A DNA stretch of 64,000 nucleotides from positions 3,792,243 through 3,856,242 of the forward strand of contig CP093829.1 of the NCBI GenBank assembly GCA_033063855.1, read 5' to 3'. Of the stretch, positions 11,501 to 24,700 are shown in pieces. The stretch comes from Smittia aterrima (lineage: Eukaryota; Arthropoda; Insecta; Diptera; Chironomidae). The position numbers were made by a program, and so were the translations under genes. The stretch's first letter is position 1; each line of letters starts with the position of its first letter. The notes beneath the pieces are model-generated. The model had not been told where the DNA came from, did no database searches, and saw nothing but the letters and a program-made list of their open reading frames with translations.

Positions 11501-14500
11501 AATACTCGAGTCCCTAATCACAGTTTTACACAACCAAGTCTCTCATTAGAGTGAGTCGTAAAAGGAACTGCTGTGACAATCTCGTTTAAAAGTCAATGAA
11601 GTATCGGTTGGTGGTGCCACTTTCATTCCAGAATGTAAATAGCTCACAAAAAGGGAACAGTCTCTCTCACTCAGCCATAAACACGAACTTCATGGCTTTG
11701 TCTATTAGCTTAGAAGTTTTCCCACTTCCGTACATTTTATGAAACTTCAAAACTGCCGCTAAGAGTTATTGCGAGAGAGTTTTTTTTAGTGTGAATTTGT
11801 CACGGAAGAAGCCTTCGCTGTCCTTTTAAAAACTTTCGAGCTGTCGTTGAAAATGTTTTGACCTCTGAGCTTGTTTGTTTAACTCGTGGAAAATGTAAAT
11901 TTCCAAAGAGATGTTCAACGTTCAACGCTTTCCATTTATAGCGAGCAGTTTTGTTTCAACAAATTATATTTTAAGCCATTGTGCTCCAAATTAGTTTTGC
12001 ATTTTCATGTCGTTAAGGGGAAAGATTTATGCCGAACGTAAGGTTATGGAAAGGGTTGAAAGGGATGGAATGAATAAAAAGTTAATCCTTTGTTTAATCT
12101 CATTGTATTTCGTGATCGCTTTCACGCGATTTCTCTACGTTTCCGACAGTTCAACAGGGAAATCCTGATTTATAACACATTGCATTGCAATTTCAAAGTT
12201 TAAAAGTCAAAGATGCGAAATTCCTTCGATGCTATCCGCGCCTTCAAAACGTCGAAAGCATGGGCAATTGCTTTGAAAATAATATTTACCACCGTGAACT
12301 ATTGTTTCCTTTCGCTTATGTTTCTGTTGAAATTTGAAGTGCGTGCGGAATTAACTCTCGAAAACAAAAAGAAAAAACTTTAACAACGAAACGTAGTTTT
12401 TGAAGTTTCTGTCTAACTAACAAACATAGAAACATGCAATAGAGGTTTTTATAACTAATAACATCAACAGGAGCTCGTTTGATTCTTCTTATTCAGAGTC
12501 AAACAGAAAACAGAAGACAGGAAAGTTTTTTGAGAGAGATTTTGTTTAATGAAGATGCGAGAATATTTTTTCTTGTGATTTAGAAATCTTCAAAAAAAGT
12601 CCTTACCTGTATCAACTATAACATCAATGAGATCCATACTTTTGGCGAAAGCATCACGAAGATTGATATGATGGAACGAGACGATGCTTCCTTCACGCTT
12701 CGCACGATCGAGCGCTTCACGTCGCTTGAGCGCTTTCTCGCGACGCATTTGATTCTTGTAAAACTCGGCAAAGTTATTAACAATGATAGGAATGGGCAAT
12801 GCGATTACCAATACGCCGCAAATGCAACAGACTGAACCAATAACCTTCCCAAGCGGTGTTGTGGGACATATGTCACCATACTTTATGAGAGAATTTTTAT
12901 GTTTATTGAGAAATTAAAAGCAAATTAGTTTTCTTTCTTATGTACAAACTCAAAGGAGGGACAGACCACAAATCAGATCTTGGACACATTAAGCAAAAAT
13001 CAAAGAAGAAGAAGATGAAGAAGTTTATTGAGCAGCAATGCGAGTTTCTATAAATCGTCCAAAATATGATTTGGGATCGTCATAAAAATCATAAACTTTG
13101 CTACCCACCCCAACGGTAGTCATTGTGATTCCAGCCCACCAAAACGTTTCGGGAATCGAAGAAAACTTGGTTCCGGGCTCATCCTTTTCAGCAAAATATG
13201 CCAGCGAGGAAAATATAAGAACGCCCATTGCCAGGAACAACATTAGCAAACCAAGTTCTTTGTAGGAATTTCGAAGCGTAAAGCCAAGCGACTGCAGGCC
13301 CGTGGAGTGTCGGGCCAGCTTAAGGATTCGAAGGATGCGCATAATGCGAAAGACTTGCACAACCCTCCGCACATCTTGGAACTGGTCCGTAGCATTCTTG
13401 TTGGTTTCCAAGAGAAATAATGATACAAAATATGGTAGAATAGCCAATAGATCGATTACGTTCAATCCGCCTTTAAAGAATTTCCACTTATCGGGCGATG
13501 CACTAAAGCGCAAAATATATTCTAACGTGAACCACGTAATACAGACGGCTTCAACCATGGCCAATTCAGGATTATCTCCCGCGGCAACACCATTGTGATT
13601 GTGGTCTTTCTGTTGAAAAGTCGGGATGGTGTTGAGGGTCAAGGCAATAGTCGATAGGACAATGAAGAGGATTGATATCACTGCTATAACCTGCAAGTCA
13701 ATAGAAGACGAAATTGTTTTGTTGAATCATTCTTTCGAGAATTTGTTTTTTTGTTTTGCGGGGGAGAGACAAGGAGAGAGAATATCCTCGGAATATTAAA
13801 TCAAATCCTTTTTTCTTTTTGATGAGTCGTAGTGACATGTGAAAATAAAAGAATAAAATCATTAAGACAACTTGCTACGTAAGTCACGTTTCAGATCTAT
13901 CGACAGGTGAAAGACAAACGATTGCTCTTCTATCGATTTATCTCAATGACCAGACGAAAATTTTCGAGAACTAAAGTGCTTTCAAAATGAGAGTTATTGC
14001 AATAATTTGTCTTGTTTGTCTAACCATAAATCATTTCCACTTCTAATCCGCCTCTTGAATGATTTAATTGAATGTTAAAACGAATAATTATGTTGCGTCT
14101 CTCTCTCATTCAATCGACCGACCACAAATGGAATGAAAATTGGCTTGTTTAGCATAAGAACCAAAGAATAAATATTATCGAGGAAAAGCTGAGATTTATG
14201 GGAACGATTACGTCGCTCCAAGGGCGAAATTAATTTGGCTTGTAATTGTATGCATTAATTGCGAACATGAAAGAAGAAGTAGAGTTGTAATTTTATGCAA
14301 TCGTAAAGAATTATTTTACGACAGTTTATTCTCTTCCGAGGATATTTCGGCCTCGCGAATGAAATTTGATGATCGGTAAAGATAGCGGAAGAAGTTGGCA
14401 GAAAAAAATTTGTTGTGTTGTCGAATTTCTGAAGCTGTTTGAAGTCTGAATGGAAATTATAATCATTGCGGATTCTGTTCTTTAATGTTCTTTAGACAAT

Positions 14501-17500
14501 GGACGGTCATATCGTGTAAAATATTTTTGAATTCTGAGTTTTAACTTCTGTTTAAAAAGGGTTTTGTGTGTCTCGAATCAATCAAATCAATCATTCAATT
14601 AAGTAAAGAAAGTGTTGAATTGGAAGATACACACAAGCACTTGATAAAGTAAAGAAGAAGAAACCTTTACGTTGAAGGTAAAATTGATCGAATTTTAAGA
14701 ATTTTAGAAAATATTTTACAAATGGAGGTGGATAGAACCAAGTTTTTCTTTCTATCGTCATGCGACTCAATTTCTCTAGAAGAAGAAACTATCGCGGAAA
14801 CGAATTAATAAACACAAAAAGTGTAGTCATGCGATTTATGTTTGCGTTCACTTGCATAAATATGGCAAAAAACACGAGACATAGGAACAGCGATAACTAA
14901 TTGAATTGCTTTCATTGCGCAAGTTTTTCTCATTTTTTTTTTCGGCAACAAAAAAACTTTTTTTTCCCCGAGCTCAAGCAAGTAAATAAATTTGAATAAT
15001 TTATTTCGTGTGAAATTTGAATCGTCGAGTTCCATGTTTTCTCACGTGTTTTTCGCTTTGTGAGGAATTTTCCACTTCTCTTAATGAATTTGCAAGAACT
15101 TTATTTCAAAATGATTTAAAATATGTTCATAAAATTATTCATGCAAGGAAGGACAAGAAAAAAAAATTATGAAAAATGAAGACCAGGTAAAAAGACTTTT
15201 TTCGCAAATCGTTTTTATAAATAAATTTAAACTTTCAATTTATGGAAAATAAGCGAAAAAAGCCTTGAAAAGTTGTGTTGAAGAAATTTGAAGCGACTGG
15301 GAGTGACGGATAGTTTATGAATCTCATGTTGCATTCGTGTTTCTGACGCTCCTGTAAGAGCCAATTTGTGATATTTTGTTATGCCATTAACAAAATCGTA
15401 CTAAGCTCATTCTCCCGTGAGAACTACTCCGAGTCAAAGGCGATTGTAGCAACAACTCTGAACATGAAGCAACAAAACAATGTTCGTACAAATGTTTCGC
15501 CAAAGCAGGGCCAGAATCCATTCGAATACAAAATGCATAACGAGAAACGAAAAAAAAAGAGAATGCACATACACGAAACGATATTAAACATTTAATGTAA
15601 AAGATTATTGTCTGGTGTATTAGTTGATTAGCATTGTAACTGTTGTAAGTGCAGATAACCGAACATAAAATTTGGAAAATGTGCAATGTTCTTAAGTTAA
15701 TCTCTCGGCCAATTTTCCTGAGTGTCATTAAAGAATGAATTCACATTGGGGAGCGAAGGGATTATTGCAGTTGTTTTATTTCTTTAGCGATGTGGATTTA
15801 TCGGTAATTATGGTCGAAGAAAAAAACGTCTGAGGATAAGCGAATGGTTAAAATACAGAGGCTGCCAAAAAAAACTTCCCCGAAATTATAAAAAAAATCT
15901 GTACAAACAACCAGAGAGTGAGAGAGAGTCTCAAATGGAATTCCAAAGAACAACTCGGGATTAAGTTTGTTAACCACCGAGTCGATGACTAAGAGTGCAT
16001 CATCAGTACAGTGATCGACCTTGAACTCTGTCAAGAGCGATAAACGACTGGCAGACCCACTCTCATGGAATCCTTCTCCTCTCGAGGTTTCAAGAGATTT
16101 GCCTTTTGACGATTCACAGCACATGGTCATATCGCATGTGTCCCATTCCTATTCGATTTATATATTTTCAATGTTTTTGGAGAAGAAGTTTATTTATCTT
16201 TTCCCCAAACAACAATATTTTTGTTTGATGTGAGTTTGAACCTTTATAAATAGAATCTCGCATTTCTATTTCAGCGCTCGCTCCAACTATCCGAAGAAAC
16301 TCGATGAAGAAGAGAGGAAAAACAATCTTTATTACACTTTTTTCCTAATATTTCATGTCGGCGTCATGAGAATTTAAAAGAAAATAAACATTTTCGCTTC
16401 CTTTGCGAAAGTGAAATATTAAAATTCCAAAATTAAATTAAGGGCTGATGAGGTGAACTCATTTTTTTTATTTTTAAATAAAAAAATATTTTCACGGTCA
16501 TCGAAATTATTTTTCGTTTCCATTTCGTGACTCTTGAGGAAAAAAGAAAAAGTTCAATCAACATAAATTAAGAGGATCAACAAGTTCCTTTCAGCTGCTC
16601 TATGATGAAACAAGCAATTTAATCACCTTCCTGAATATTTGTGTGATTTTTCTTCCTCTTAAATAATGTGATTCGGATTCATTTGAATGGAAGAAAACTG
16701 AAACACTCCGGAAAACGTCACTCTCTCTATTATTTGAAAAATTTCCACTTCAAAAGGAAACGCTCGTTAACGGCAGCGGTAACGTTGAGTTTGCTGAAGC
16801 GTCTGATTTGAAAGTGTTACTTCCTATTTTAAAGCTTTTAACAGCGTTGCTCTCGTTAAAAGAGTAAAGTTTTGTCGGGCAAGGAAGAGCGCCCAAGCTA
16901 TTAAAGCCAAACCATTTAATCTTGTGCTCGTCTGTGCAAGCATCCATTAAGTGATTATCTTCGGCCATTAGAATTTCCCACGTCATAAAATATCTGCTTG
17001 AAACTTTAAAACCAACGACTTTGTTATTAGGTCGTTGGGCTTTTTGAAGGTTGAGCTTAAAGAAAGAAAATGTGGGAGAGGCCATCTTTAATCATCAAAG
17101 TCAAGATTTATTTTCAAACAACTGCAACTCGATACTCTCAAGGCCGTTAGTTGATTTATTTACATTGAAAGAGATTCAAAGTAAAGTGAATTAAGTTTGT
17201 AAGCTTTTATATTTACACAGAAACAATCAGATTCATGAAAGTTAGTTTGTTAGCTGCTGATGCGAAGATAGCGTAAGCTGTACATATTTTACAATTAAAT
17301 TGAACAACGTTACGACATGATTGACAATTCAGCGATGAAAGCGAATTTCTCTCTTATCTTTACGAGATCAATCGTTTCAAGAGCTTTCCATTATCTGAAG
17401 CAGGAGAAACTTTAGAAGACGACGAGAAACATTAATTTTATAAGCAACAGAAATATTAAAGAGTTTCTTGCAAGAGCGGAAACATTTTTTGCCGGAGATT

Positions 17501-18766
17501 GTCGTTGAAACAATTTTTCTTTGAAAGCTCTTTTTATTCTGAAATACGCGACGAGAAATTTTTCCTGAAATTTTTTTAGTCTTTAAAGAAATTCTACACT
17601 AAAAAGACTAAAGAGAAGGAAGGAAAGTTGAAATGATTCGCTTACCCTCGCCGCGAAACTTGTGTTCGGCTTCTCGAGCATGTCCCAAAGATACTTTTGA
17701 TACTGAGCACATTTTCCATCACCAAACTCTTCCTCTTCACGTTGCCTAAGACTCTCCGCTTCCTTCCTCATCTCCTCATGGACGTGTTCCTTTCTCTGAT
17801 GGTATTTGTGCTGGCAACACGACTCCAAGTAGAGCTCATCGACACCCCAATATTCTAAGTCGTCACTAAACGCTAGCACACACATCTCATCAACTAAATG
17901 TAGCTTTCCCGTTCGATAGAAATTTAATATCGAACTGAAACTCTTAGGGTGTCTATCGAAAAAGTATTCGTTGTCTATCAATGAGTAGTCATCACATAAT
18001 TCAGTTATCGCTTCATGTGTATTACACTCTCGTAAACGTCCAAGGCGAGTGTGCGGTAAACGTTCGAGCGTTCGCCATAGGACTTCATGCTTAACGCCAC
18101 CAACATTTATGAGGACGCGTCGGTTTAACGCCTTGGAGCGCATTATCATAAACGGCTCGGGAGGTATCGATGACATCGATCTACGCTCATTATCGGTGAT
18201 TACGATGCGAGAAAATGAAAATTGGGAAGGAGAATTGAGCAAACGTGTGCAAAATGAAAATCGTTTAATATTCTAACTTCTGTGATGGAAAACCACTGAC
18301 CTAAGCTACCTAGCTACCTACAATTGACCTAGATATGTTAGTCATGAAACCTTCTAAACTCCGCTACTTAGATTGAAACTTCCTCTTTCCTGTTCCTTGA
18401 CTTCTTTTTCATTTTTATCATCACAAAAGTAAAAATATTTCATTACCTGGAATGCGTTCTTTGCAGCGGTGTCTGGGATAATTGACCGTTCGAAAATCCA
18501 TGTGTTGGAGATGAGACAGGAAAGCGAACGCCTTTCTCTGTAGCGCCAGCACCCGCCATGTCATTTCCCGTAAAACCATAATTTTGCTCGTCTTCCCAAC
18601 GATCAGGCATCGCCTCAGCTGCTGCTGCCATTGCAGCATAATGTTGCTGCTGAAGCTGATTGTACTGAAGGATGCCATTGTTGAATGGAGGTGGAATGGA
18701 GATTGCAGCCGTGTCTTCTAATTCCCAGCGCACCGCGTCTTGTTCACGATCGCGTTCGCCCACCAT
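5533..18766 (-). CDS. Shab: Shab-type (Kv2) voltage-gated potassium channel, long isoform
   Basis: Delayed-rectifier K+ channel subunit of the plasma membrane. Exons on minus: 18766-18447, 18180-17646, 13690-13109, 12880-12607, 9360-9233, 9177-8992, optional 8758-8729, 8181-8059, 7172-6266, 6204-6077, 6021-5742, 5642-5533; all phases agree, giving 1200 aa with the optional exon. Exon 1 starts MVGERD and ends LQRTHSR, as in Drosophila Shab. Exon 2 is the T1 domain ([21 protein letters not shown]). Exon 3 holds S1-S5 and half the pore, with S4 arginines at [16 protein letters not shown]. Exon 4 holds the rest of the filter (TTVG joined to YGD) and S6 (LPIPIIV). The long C-tail has the FECCFC motif and ends GGGTAT. 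Odd: residue 484 after YGDI is Cys, not Tyr. Introns, including the ~4-kb 13691-17645, hold no convincing genes. Confidence 0.93.
8729..8758 (-). CDS. Shab: Candidate 30-nt cassette microexon of Shab
   Basis: Between the 9177-8992 and 8181-8059 exons, the minus strand has TTTTACAATTCAG, then 30 nt encoding [10 protein letters not shown], then a GTATTG donor. It is phase 0 on both sides, so inclusion or skipping leaves the frame intact. The splice sites are acceptable but not strong, so this is tentative. Confidence 0.4.
10740..10882 (-). CDS. Shab: Alternative C-terminal exon of Shab (short isoform)
   Basis: A minus-strand exon with acceptor ATTTAG at its upstream edge joins exon 4 in frame: the G ending exon 4 plus GT gives Gly. 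It encodes [18 protein letters not shown], continues with an Arg/Pro/Ser-rich stretch and ends DNESR and TAG, 46 residues after the split Gly. The composition and clean phase fit indicate a real exon. The product would be a 617-residue channel lacking the long regulatory tail, against about 1200 residues for the long form. It lies between exons 4 and 5 of the long form, so the two C-termini are mutually exclusive. I did not find a strong AATAAA just downstream, so its 3' end is uncertain. Confidence 0.7.
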
Positions 18767-21700
18767 GCATGCAAAATCATGCAGGCTCTTTCTAAATTAA
18801 AGAAATTAGTTGAGTAAAAAAGAGTTTTAAAGGAGAAAGTCTCACCTTAAATGCAATAATTTCTTTGGTTCAGCTCATCACAAATTTAGGCGAAAAAGGA
18901 ATCTTTCAATGTCTCTTCTTGTTTACTTCTACTTCTAAGGTTTCTTATTATTTCGATTAGAAATTGGCGATAGCGTAACTTTTTTTTCGGGAAATTTATG
19001 CGACAAATTAACGACAGATTAGTAAAAGTTCTCGAATCATCCTGCACCAACTCTAAGTGACATCATCTAAAATAGAAAATAGAGAGAAACAAAAGAAAAT
19101 TGTTAATGTCGAGTTTCGTTAGAACAACAACAATTTACGACAATTTTATATTGACGATGACAACTATCGATAGCATCGGAGAAAGCCTTATGAAATATTC
19201 AAGAATCATTTTGGCTCGATGTTTCGTTTCGTGGAAAAAGTTCGACTTCGACTGCACACGAGAAGTCCGACTTTGGGCATTTGCTTCAGGAATAAATTAT
19301 TTCCCCACCGAAAAGCTTCTTTTTTTTTGGAAAATAGAATCAATATTATTTATCTTTATCCTCGAGTCTTAAATTTCATTTCAACACTGACGGGCTCTAC
19401 CTCTTGAATACTTAAAATAGAAATAAGCTAGAAATAAAATAGAAATTTCCGGCAGCGGAGAATTCAGAATCAGAAATTTTGTTTGAAGAATTTTTAGAGA
19501 AAATTTATTTACTTTTCGGCTCCTCGAAAGCTCTTAACTCGAATGACGGTCGTTCAACGACTCTGGTTTCATAAAAAAAACGAGTAACTGACAAACATTT
19601 GTAAAGAGATATGCGGCATGATAGGAAGAGGAATATTGATTTTAGGTTCTCGTATCTATTCAGTTAAGTTCGTGTCTTTTTTCCTTCCAAGCCAATCCAT
19701 TTTCCATCCAGCGAAATGAAGATTTTTAAAAGATTTACTTAATATAATTGGTTCAATTCAATTGAATACACAGCCATGACCTAATTTCATCATTTTCATC
19801 CCATAAAAGTTTCCAACTCCGTGAGTCACTGTCCATGACGAAAAAAAAAATATTTTCAAGTGCCACGCGGCAACATGAGCCACCTTCACGTTCCTCCCTC
19901 GTCATTTCCTTTTATTGTGTTTTGTGTATAATTTTAGTCATAATAGACGAGAAAATGCTGCTTGGAACGACTTGTTGATTTAGCAACAAACATCATCGGA
20001 AACTATTGAAGTGCGAGCTGTGAGTGAAAAATGAGTGCAAAGTTTTCAAGTTGTCCGTTTCATTATTTGCAAGAGTCGAGTCGACTAGTCAGAAACATTT
20101 GTTACCCAAATGCACTGAAGCGACAGAATTTAAATTAAAACGAAAGTTCGCGATAATGACAACAACTCACGAACACGCACTCCTTCATAAAAGAATTTCT
20201 GGAATTGGCTTGATGAGCACTCGACGATTGATGTGGGAAGTTAGTTGTTTTATCAGTTGAAAGTTTTATTGGAATTTTGTGAAATTGCTGAATTGAGAAA
20301 GAAATATATTTTCAATTGGAAGTTTATTAATTTGCGAAACGCCTCGAGAACAAAAAAGCTGCTCCGCTACTTAATATTTCGGGAAGATTTTAAGCTAAAA
20401 ACTTCTTTTTCTTTCTCTAAGAAACTTCGTTGCCAGAAAACTGATTTATTTACTTCTGTGCGCTTTTTTCAGTTGCGAATAATTCCGCAGTGGAATGTCG
20501 GCTTTGGCAAACTGAGATTTCCTCTGTAAAAATGTTTTGTGTTTTATGAAACTGCAGCGCCTTAAATTCCCGAAATTCACTTGAGAAGAAAATTCAAGAG
20601 AAACAAAAGCCAAGAGATGTCTTCTTAACAAAATAAAAAAATGTAATTTGAATGAAGTTTTCGAGTATTCCCAGGAAACTTTAAGTTCCATATGTAAACA
20701 CTCGAAGAAGAAATCCAACGTGGAGCTCAAACAAGTGGGGAAGCAAATTGCAGCTGTTCAAAAAGCCACAGAGAGAAATGTTTCCCCCATGAAGAGCGAA
20801 ACAGAATGACGCGACATTAATATTAAAGCTGTCACTTGCACATGGCGTAAAATGTTCAGACACAAACAAAAAATTTGATACGATTACTTCCTTACGACTG
20901 TTTAAGTTGTTAAATGAAAATAACCAAAGTCTGGTTGGGTTTCAATTCGAATCGAGAGAAGAAATAATTTGATCCTTAAAGTTGACGACATACGATCGAT
21001 AAATGTTAACGTTTGTCTAACGTTCGGAATAAGAAATCAACAACACACATCAGATAATGTTTCCCCGCACTTTTTTACGGGCTTAATGTTGAACATGACC
21101 TGAATTCGTGTGGCGATGGGTGTTGGAGGATGAAGCGAACAGACATTTCGTGAAGGAATCTTTTTTCTTGTTAGATAAAGGAAGATAGCGGTGATACAGG
21201 TCAGTTTATATTAAATTTAAAGAAATCTTCGAGCACGAACTTGGAGTCATTGAAAGCTTGAGAAGGATCGTGAAGAATAAAACGCTTCTACATTGTCCAG
21301 ATATTCATCGAATCTCATTCCTTCTACGCCTTATCGTTTCTCATTTTGATTTAACAAATCTTTGTGATTAATCTTATTGCCTTCGATCTGATTCGGAAAT
21401 CTAGCACAAAGCGGGTCAATTTTCGATGTAAACAATTTATTGGCACTGTCAGATTTTCTCGTTTCGTTTTTGTTCACGGAATCTTAAGACGCGATGACAA
21501 TTCCACTCACACTGACAATCAACACATTCCAAACGTTTACACTTGCCGTTCAATCCCATTAACGGTCAATCTGAGTCATGGATATTTTTTTCGGAGAAAC
21601 TTTGGCTTGAAAATTAAAATATTTTTCCACAGAATTTTCATTAAAATTCTTTTTCGATGAAATATCTTTTCACTGAATCTGTCTCAACATTCATCACTCG

Positions 21701-24700
21701 AAAATATTGATCTCACTAACAATTTGTCTTTTAAACACTTCACAATTCCTTTAAACAATCCAGAAGAAATGATTTTTGCTTCATCTCGTTTTGGGTGGAG
21801 AAAACTGAGAGAGACACTGTTTGTGACACAGCAGAAAGGCGATAAAAGCGAAAGATTTTTCATTGAGGACGTAATGGTCATGACGTCATTGATTCAACTC
21901 ATGCGCAATCGAATGAAGCTGCTGTTACCTTTCCAACGCTACTGTTCTCATATTCAACACACACACACACATGACAAGAGCTTTGGAAACGAAAATTTAG
22001 GGAAAAAGCTCCACTGTGGCAAATAAAAAAAGAGAAGAAAAGCGATTACATGTCGAAAACATAAAAATCGCAAAATTGATGATGTGAACCAAATGACAAA
22101 ATATTTTTCATATTTCGGCTTTGTGAATAAGATTTTCCTTTCAATTTTTCATCTGAAAGCAAACATTTTGATTTTTCCAGTCACCTTGAAAAACTTTACT
22201 TCTCCGTCAAATTGTTTGATGAAATTTTAATCAGACGGCAACACGTTCCGTGTAATTTTGAACGGAACGAACTTTAAACCATAATCAAACAGGTCAACGG
22301 ATTCTTCTTTGTTGTTTATTTTATGAGATTAGCAAAGTGTTGGGAACATTTCTTCTTCCCAAAGTTCATAACAGAATGGACTTTTTAGCTTGATTAATAT
22401 TTGCTTAACATTGTTTGTGTTCACTTCATCGGCTTATTAAGATAAGTGCTCTGACGAGTATAAATTTGCTATGGAAAAATATTTTAAAAATTTCCATAAT
22501 TCGACTCATTTCACGAAGAATTTTCTTTTCTTCAAAGACTTTGCGAATCTTTATGCGGGAAAACTATCGAGATGCTTCAGTGAAGACTTTTTTTTTCTTT
22601 CCTGTTACAAAAGTCAGAACTCGGAAACTCAAAATGAGGTTAATAAGAATCGCGTTGAGAAACTTAACAATTTGAACTTTAATTCAAGAGATTGGGAGCA
22701 GGGCAGAGGAAATTGTGGAAATCTTTCCAAGAGCAAATGCCAAGAAAATTTCTTATTCGGAATTCACACATCTTCCTGCAAACCCCCAGCGATCTGCAGC
22801 ATTCTTCTACAAATCTGGAAATATGCAAATTCGAGAGTGGATAAAAGTAAATTTTGCATTCATGAGCAGTAACCTATCAGGTGTCCCATGAGAAGTCCAT
22901 TCGATCATTTAGCTGCAATGAATAATTTGTTGATTTAAAGTAAGTTGACTCCAACGTTACATGTCGCATGGGCTGGCAGAAAAAGAAAGAGCATTATGTA
23001 AATTTGAAATTTATGATTATTTTATTGACACAGACATTTTTATTCAGAAGGAAATTTACGATGGAGCTTTGGAAGATGTAAAATCTGCAATGCATCGTTT
23101 CCACGAAGTGCACACAGAGAGAAGATTAATTCGCTTCCTTTAAAGCTTTTCGTTTAAGAATTAAATGATTATCGTAATTGAGTTCATTGAGATGAAGACG
23201 TTAGTTTCATTCTTGGCAATTGCAGAGAGGAAGAGCCAATAAGTCAAAATCTATTTCATGACGCATTAACCTGCTCTACATTTTTGCTGATATGTAAACA
23301 TTTACTCTTGACGGCAGATGCTCTAAGGAAATGCCATTCGAGTTGAGACGGGAGCTTTCGAGTGAACAAACAACAGGTGCGTGAGGTATCTTATTCGAAG
23401 TCAAAAATCATCGGAGAAATTTACCACACTCATGGCGAATACATCAACGACGATAAAATGCGACACTTCAACTACAAATGACTCTCATTTGCTGCCGCTT
23501 TACGCCTTCTTCTCATGCCATGCCTTCTACACACAATTCGTTTTCGCCTATAAATTGACGCGCGATGTTGAGCGAGTCTGAAACTCGAGTCGATATCGTT
23601 TATCATTTCAATAAGTGCTTTTTTTATTCGAGTGCGGGGTGTGAGAGAGGGCTGCTCAAGAATTTAAGACGATGAGAATTTTCAGAGTCGTCGCTAATGA
23701 TTTCCAAGGAACTGAGTTATTTTGAAATTGGAAACGTAATGCAAATCGAGATGAGTAAGACAACAAGTGCTGACTAATTATGAAAACAACTTTTGATAAT
23801 TCTGCGGAAAATTTATTTACGTTTCGAGTTAGACAAAGGGAAGGAAGAGGAGACCTAATATAACTTAAGTTCTGTTATAAAAATTTATAGCTACAGCTAA
23901 TCGATAGCGGTCTCTAATTGATGTTTACATAGCGAACATCATAAAAATTGCTTTTCCCCCTCAAGACAAAATCGTGAGCGGAAAAAAAATAGAAATAAAA
24001 CATTTTTCACTTTGAGTGAGTTTACAAAAGGGATTTTACTTTTTTGCTTAGCTCTACAGATGTTTGAAAATAAATTCAGACGAATTCTCGCTCATCGAGT
24101 TTCTGAGTTAATCAAAAAAATAAACAAATTAAGAGAAGCTTTTAATGTGAAGCCTCCTTTCGGAGAAAAGTCCCTAACGCAACGAGACTGAGTAAAAATC
24201 AAACAAATACAGATTTTCAAAGACTCAAAGAGTGTATCAAAATATTTTATGAGATTTTATGGACGATCGTTATTCTCGTTTGAGGAGAGTTTAGTTTATA
24301 AAAACGGAATTCCATTGAGTTGAGCCTAGAGCTGTTTATAAAAGTGAATTTGACAAACTAAGAACAACGCAGATTGGACCTTTCATGAGAAGTTGCCCTT
24401 AAGCTATCGAAGATTGTCGATTTTCGATCGAAGCTCCAGCTGCTCGCCTAATAAAAATATTTCTCCGAGACTCTTATTGCTATTTGAGTCGTCGTTAAAG
24501 GTCGAGAAGGAAAGAGAGAGAGACTCACACTTTTCACATAAATTCGAAGCTCAGAAGCAAATTAATAAAATTTTCTGAAATTGCCTTCAGCTGGGTAAAC
24601 AGATTTTTATATTTTCCATCACAGCTAAAATTTAAAATCAATTTTTCTCACTCACTCGAGTTTGTGAGCTGATTTTCTTCATTAAACTAAAACGTTTTTG

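Noticed and set aside
15798..16130. 110-codon open frame on minus inside Shab intron 2
   Set aside because: Low-complexity, Phe/Ser-rich translation with no recognisable motif; overlapped by frames on the other strand of equal quality.
16750..17085. 111-codon open frame on minus inside Shab intron 2
   Set aside because: No domain, no splice context and not joinable to Shab; composition fits a chance frame in a slightly GC-richer intron patch.
22471..22872. 133-codon open frame on plus in the gene desert
   Set aside because: Phe/Lys/Asn-rich, no domain, no promoter or splice signals; consistent with chance.
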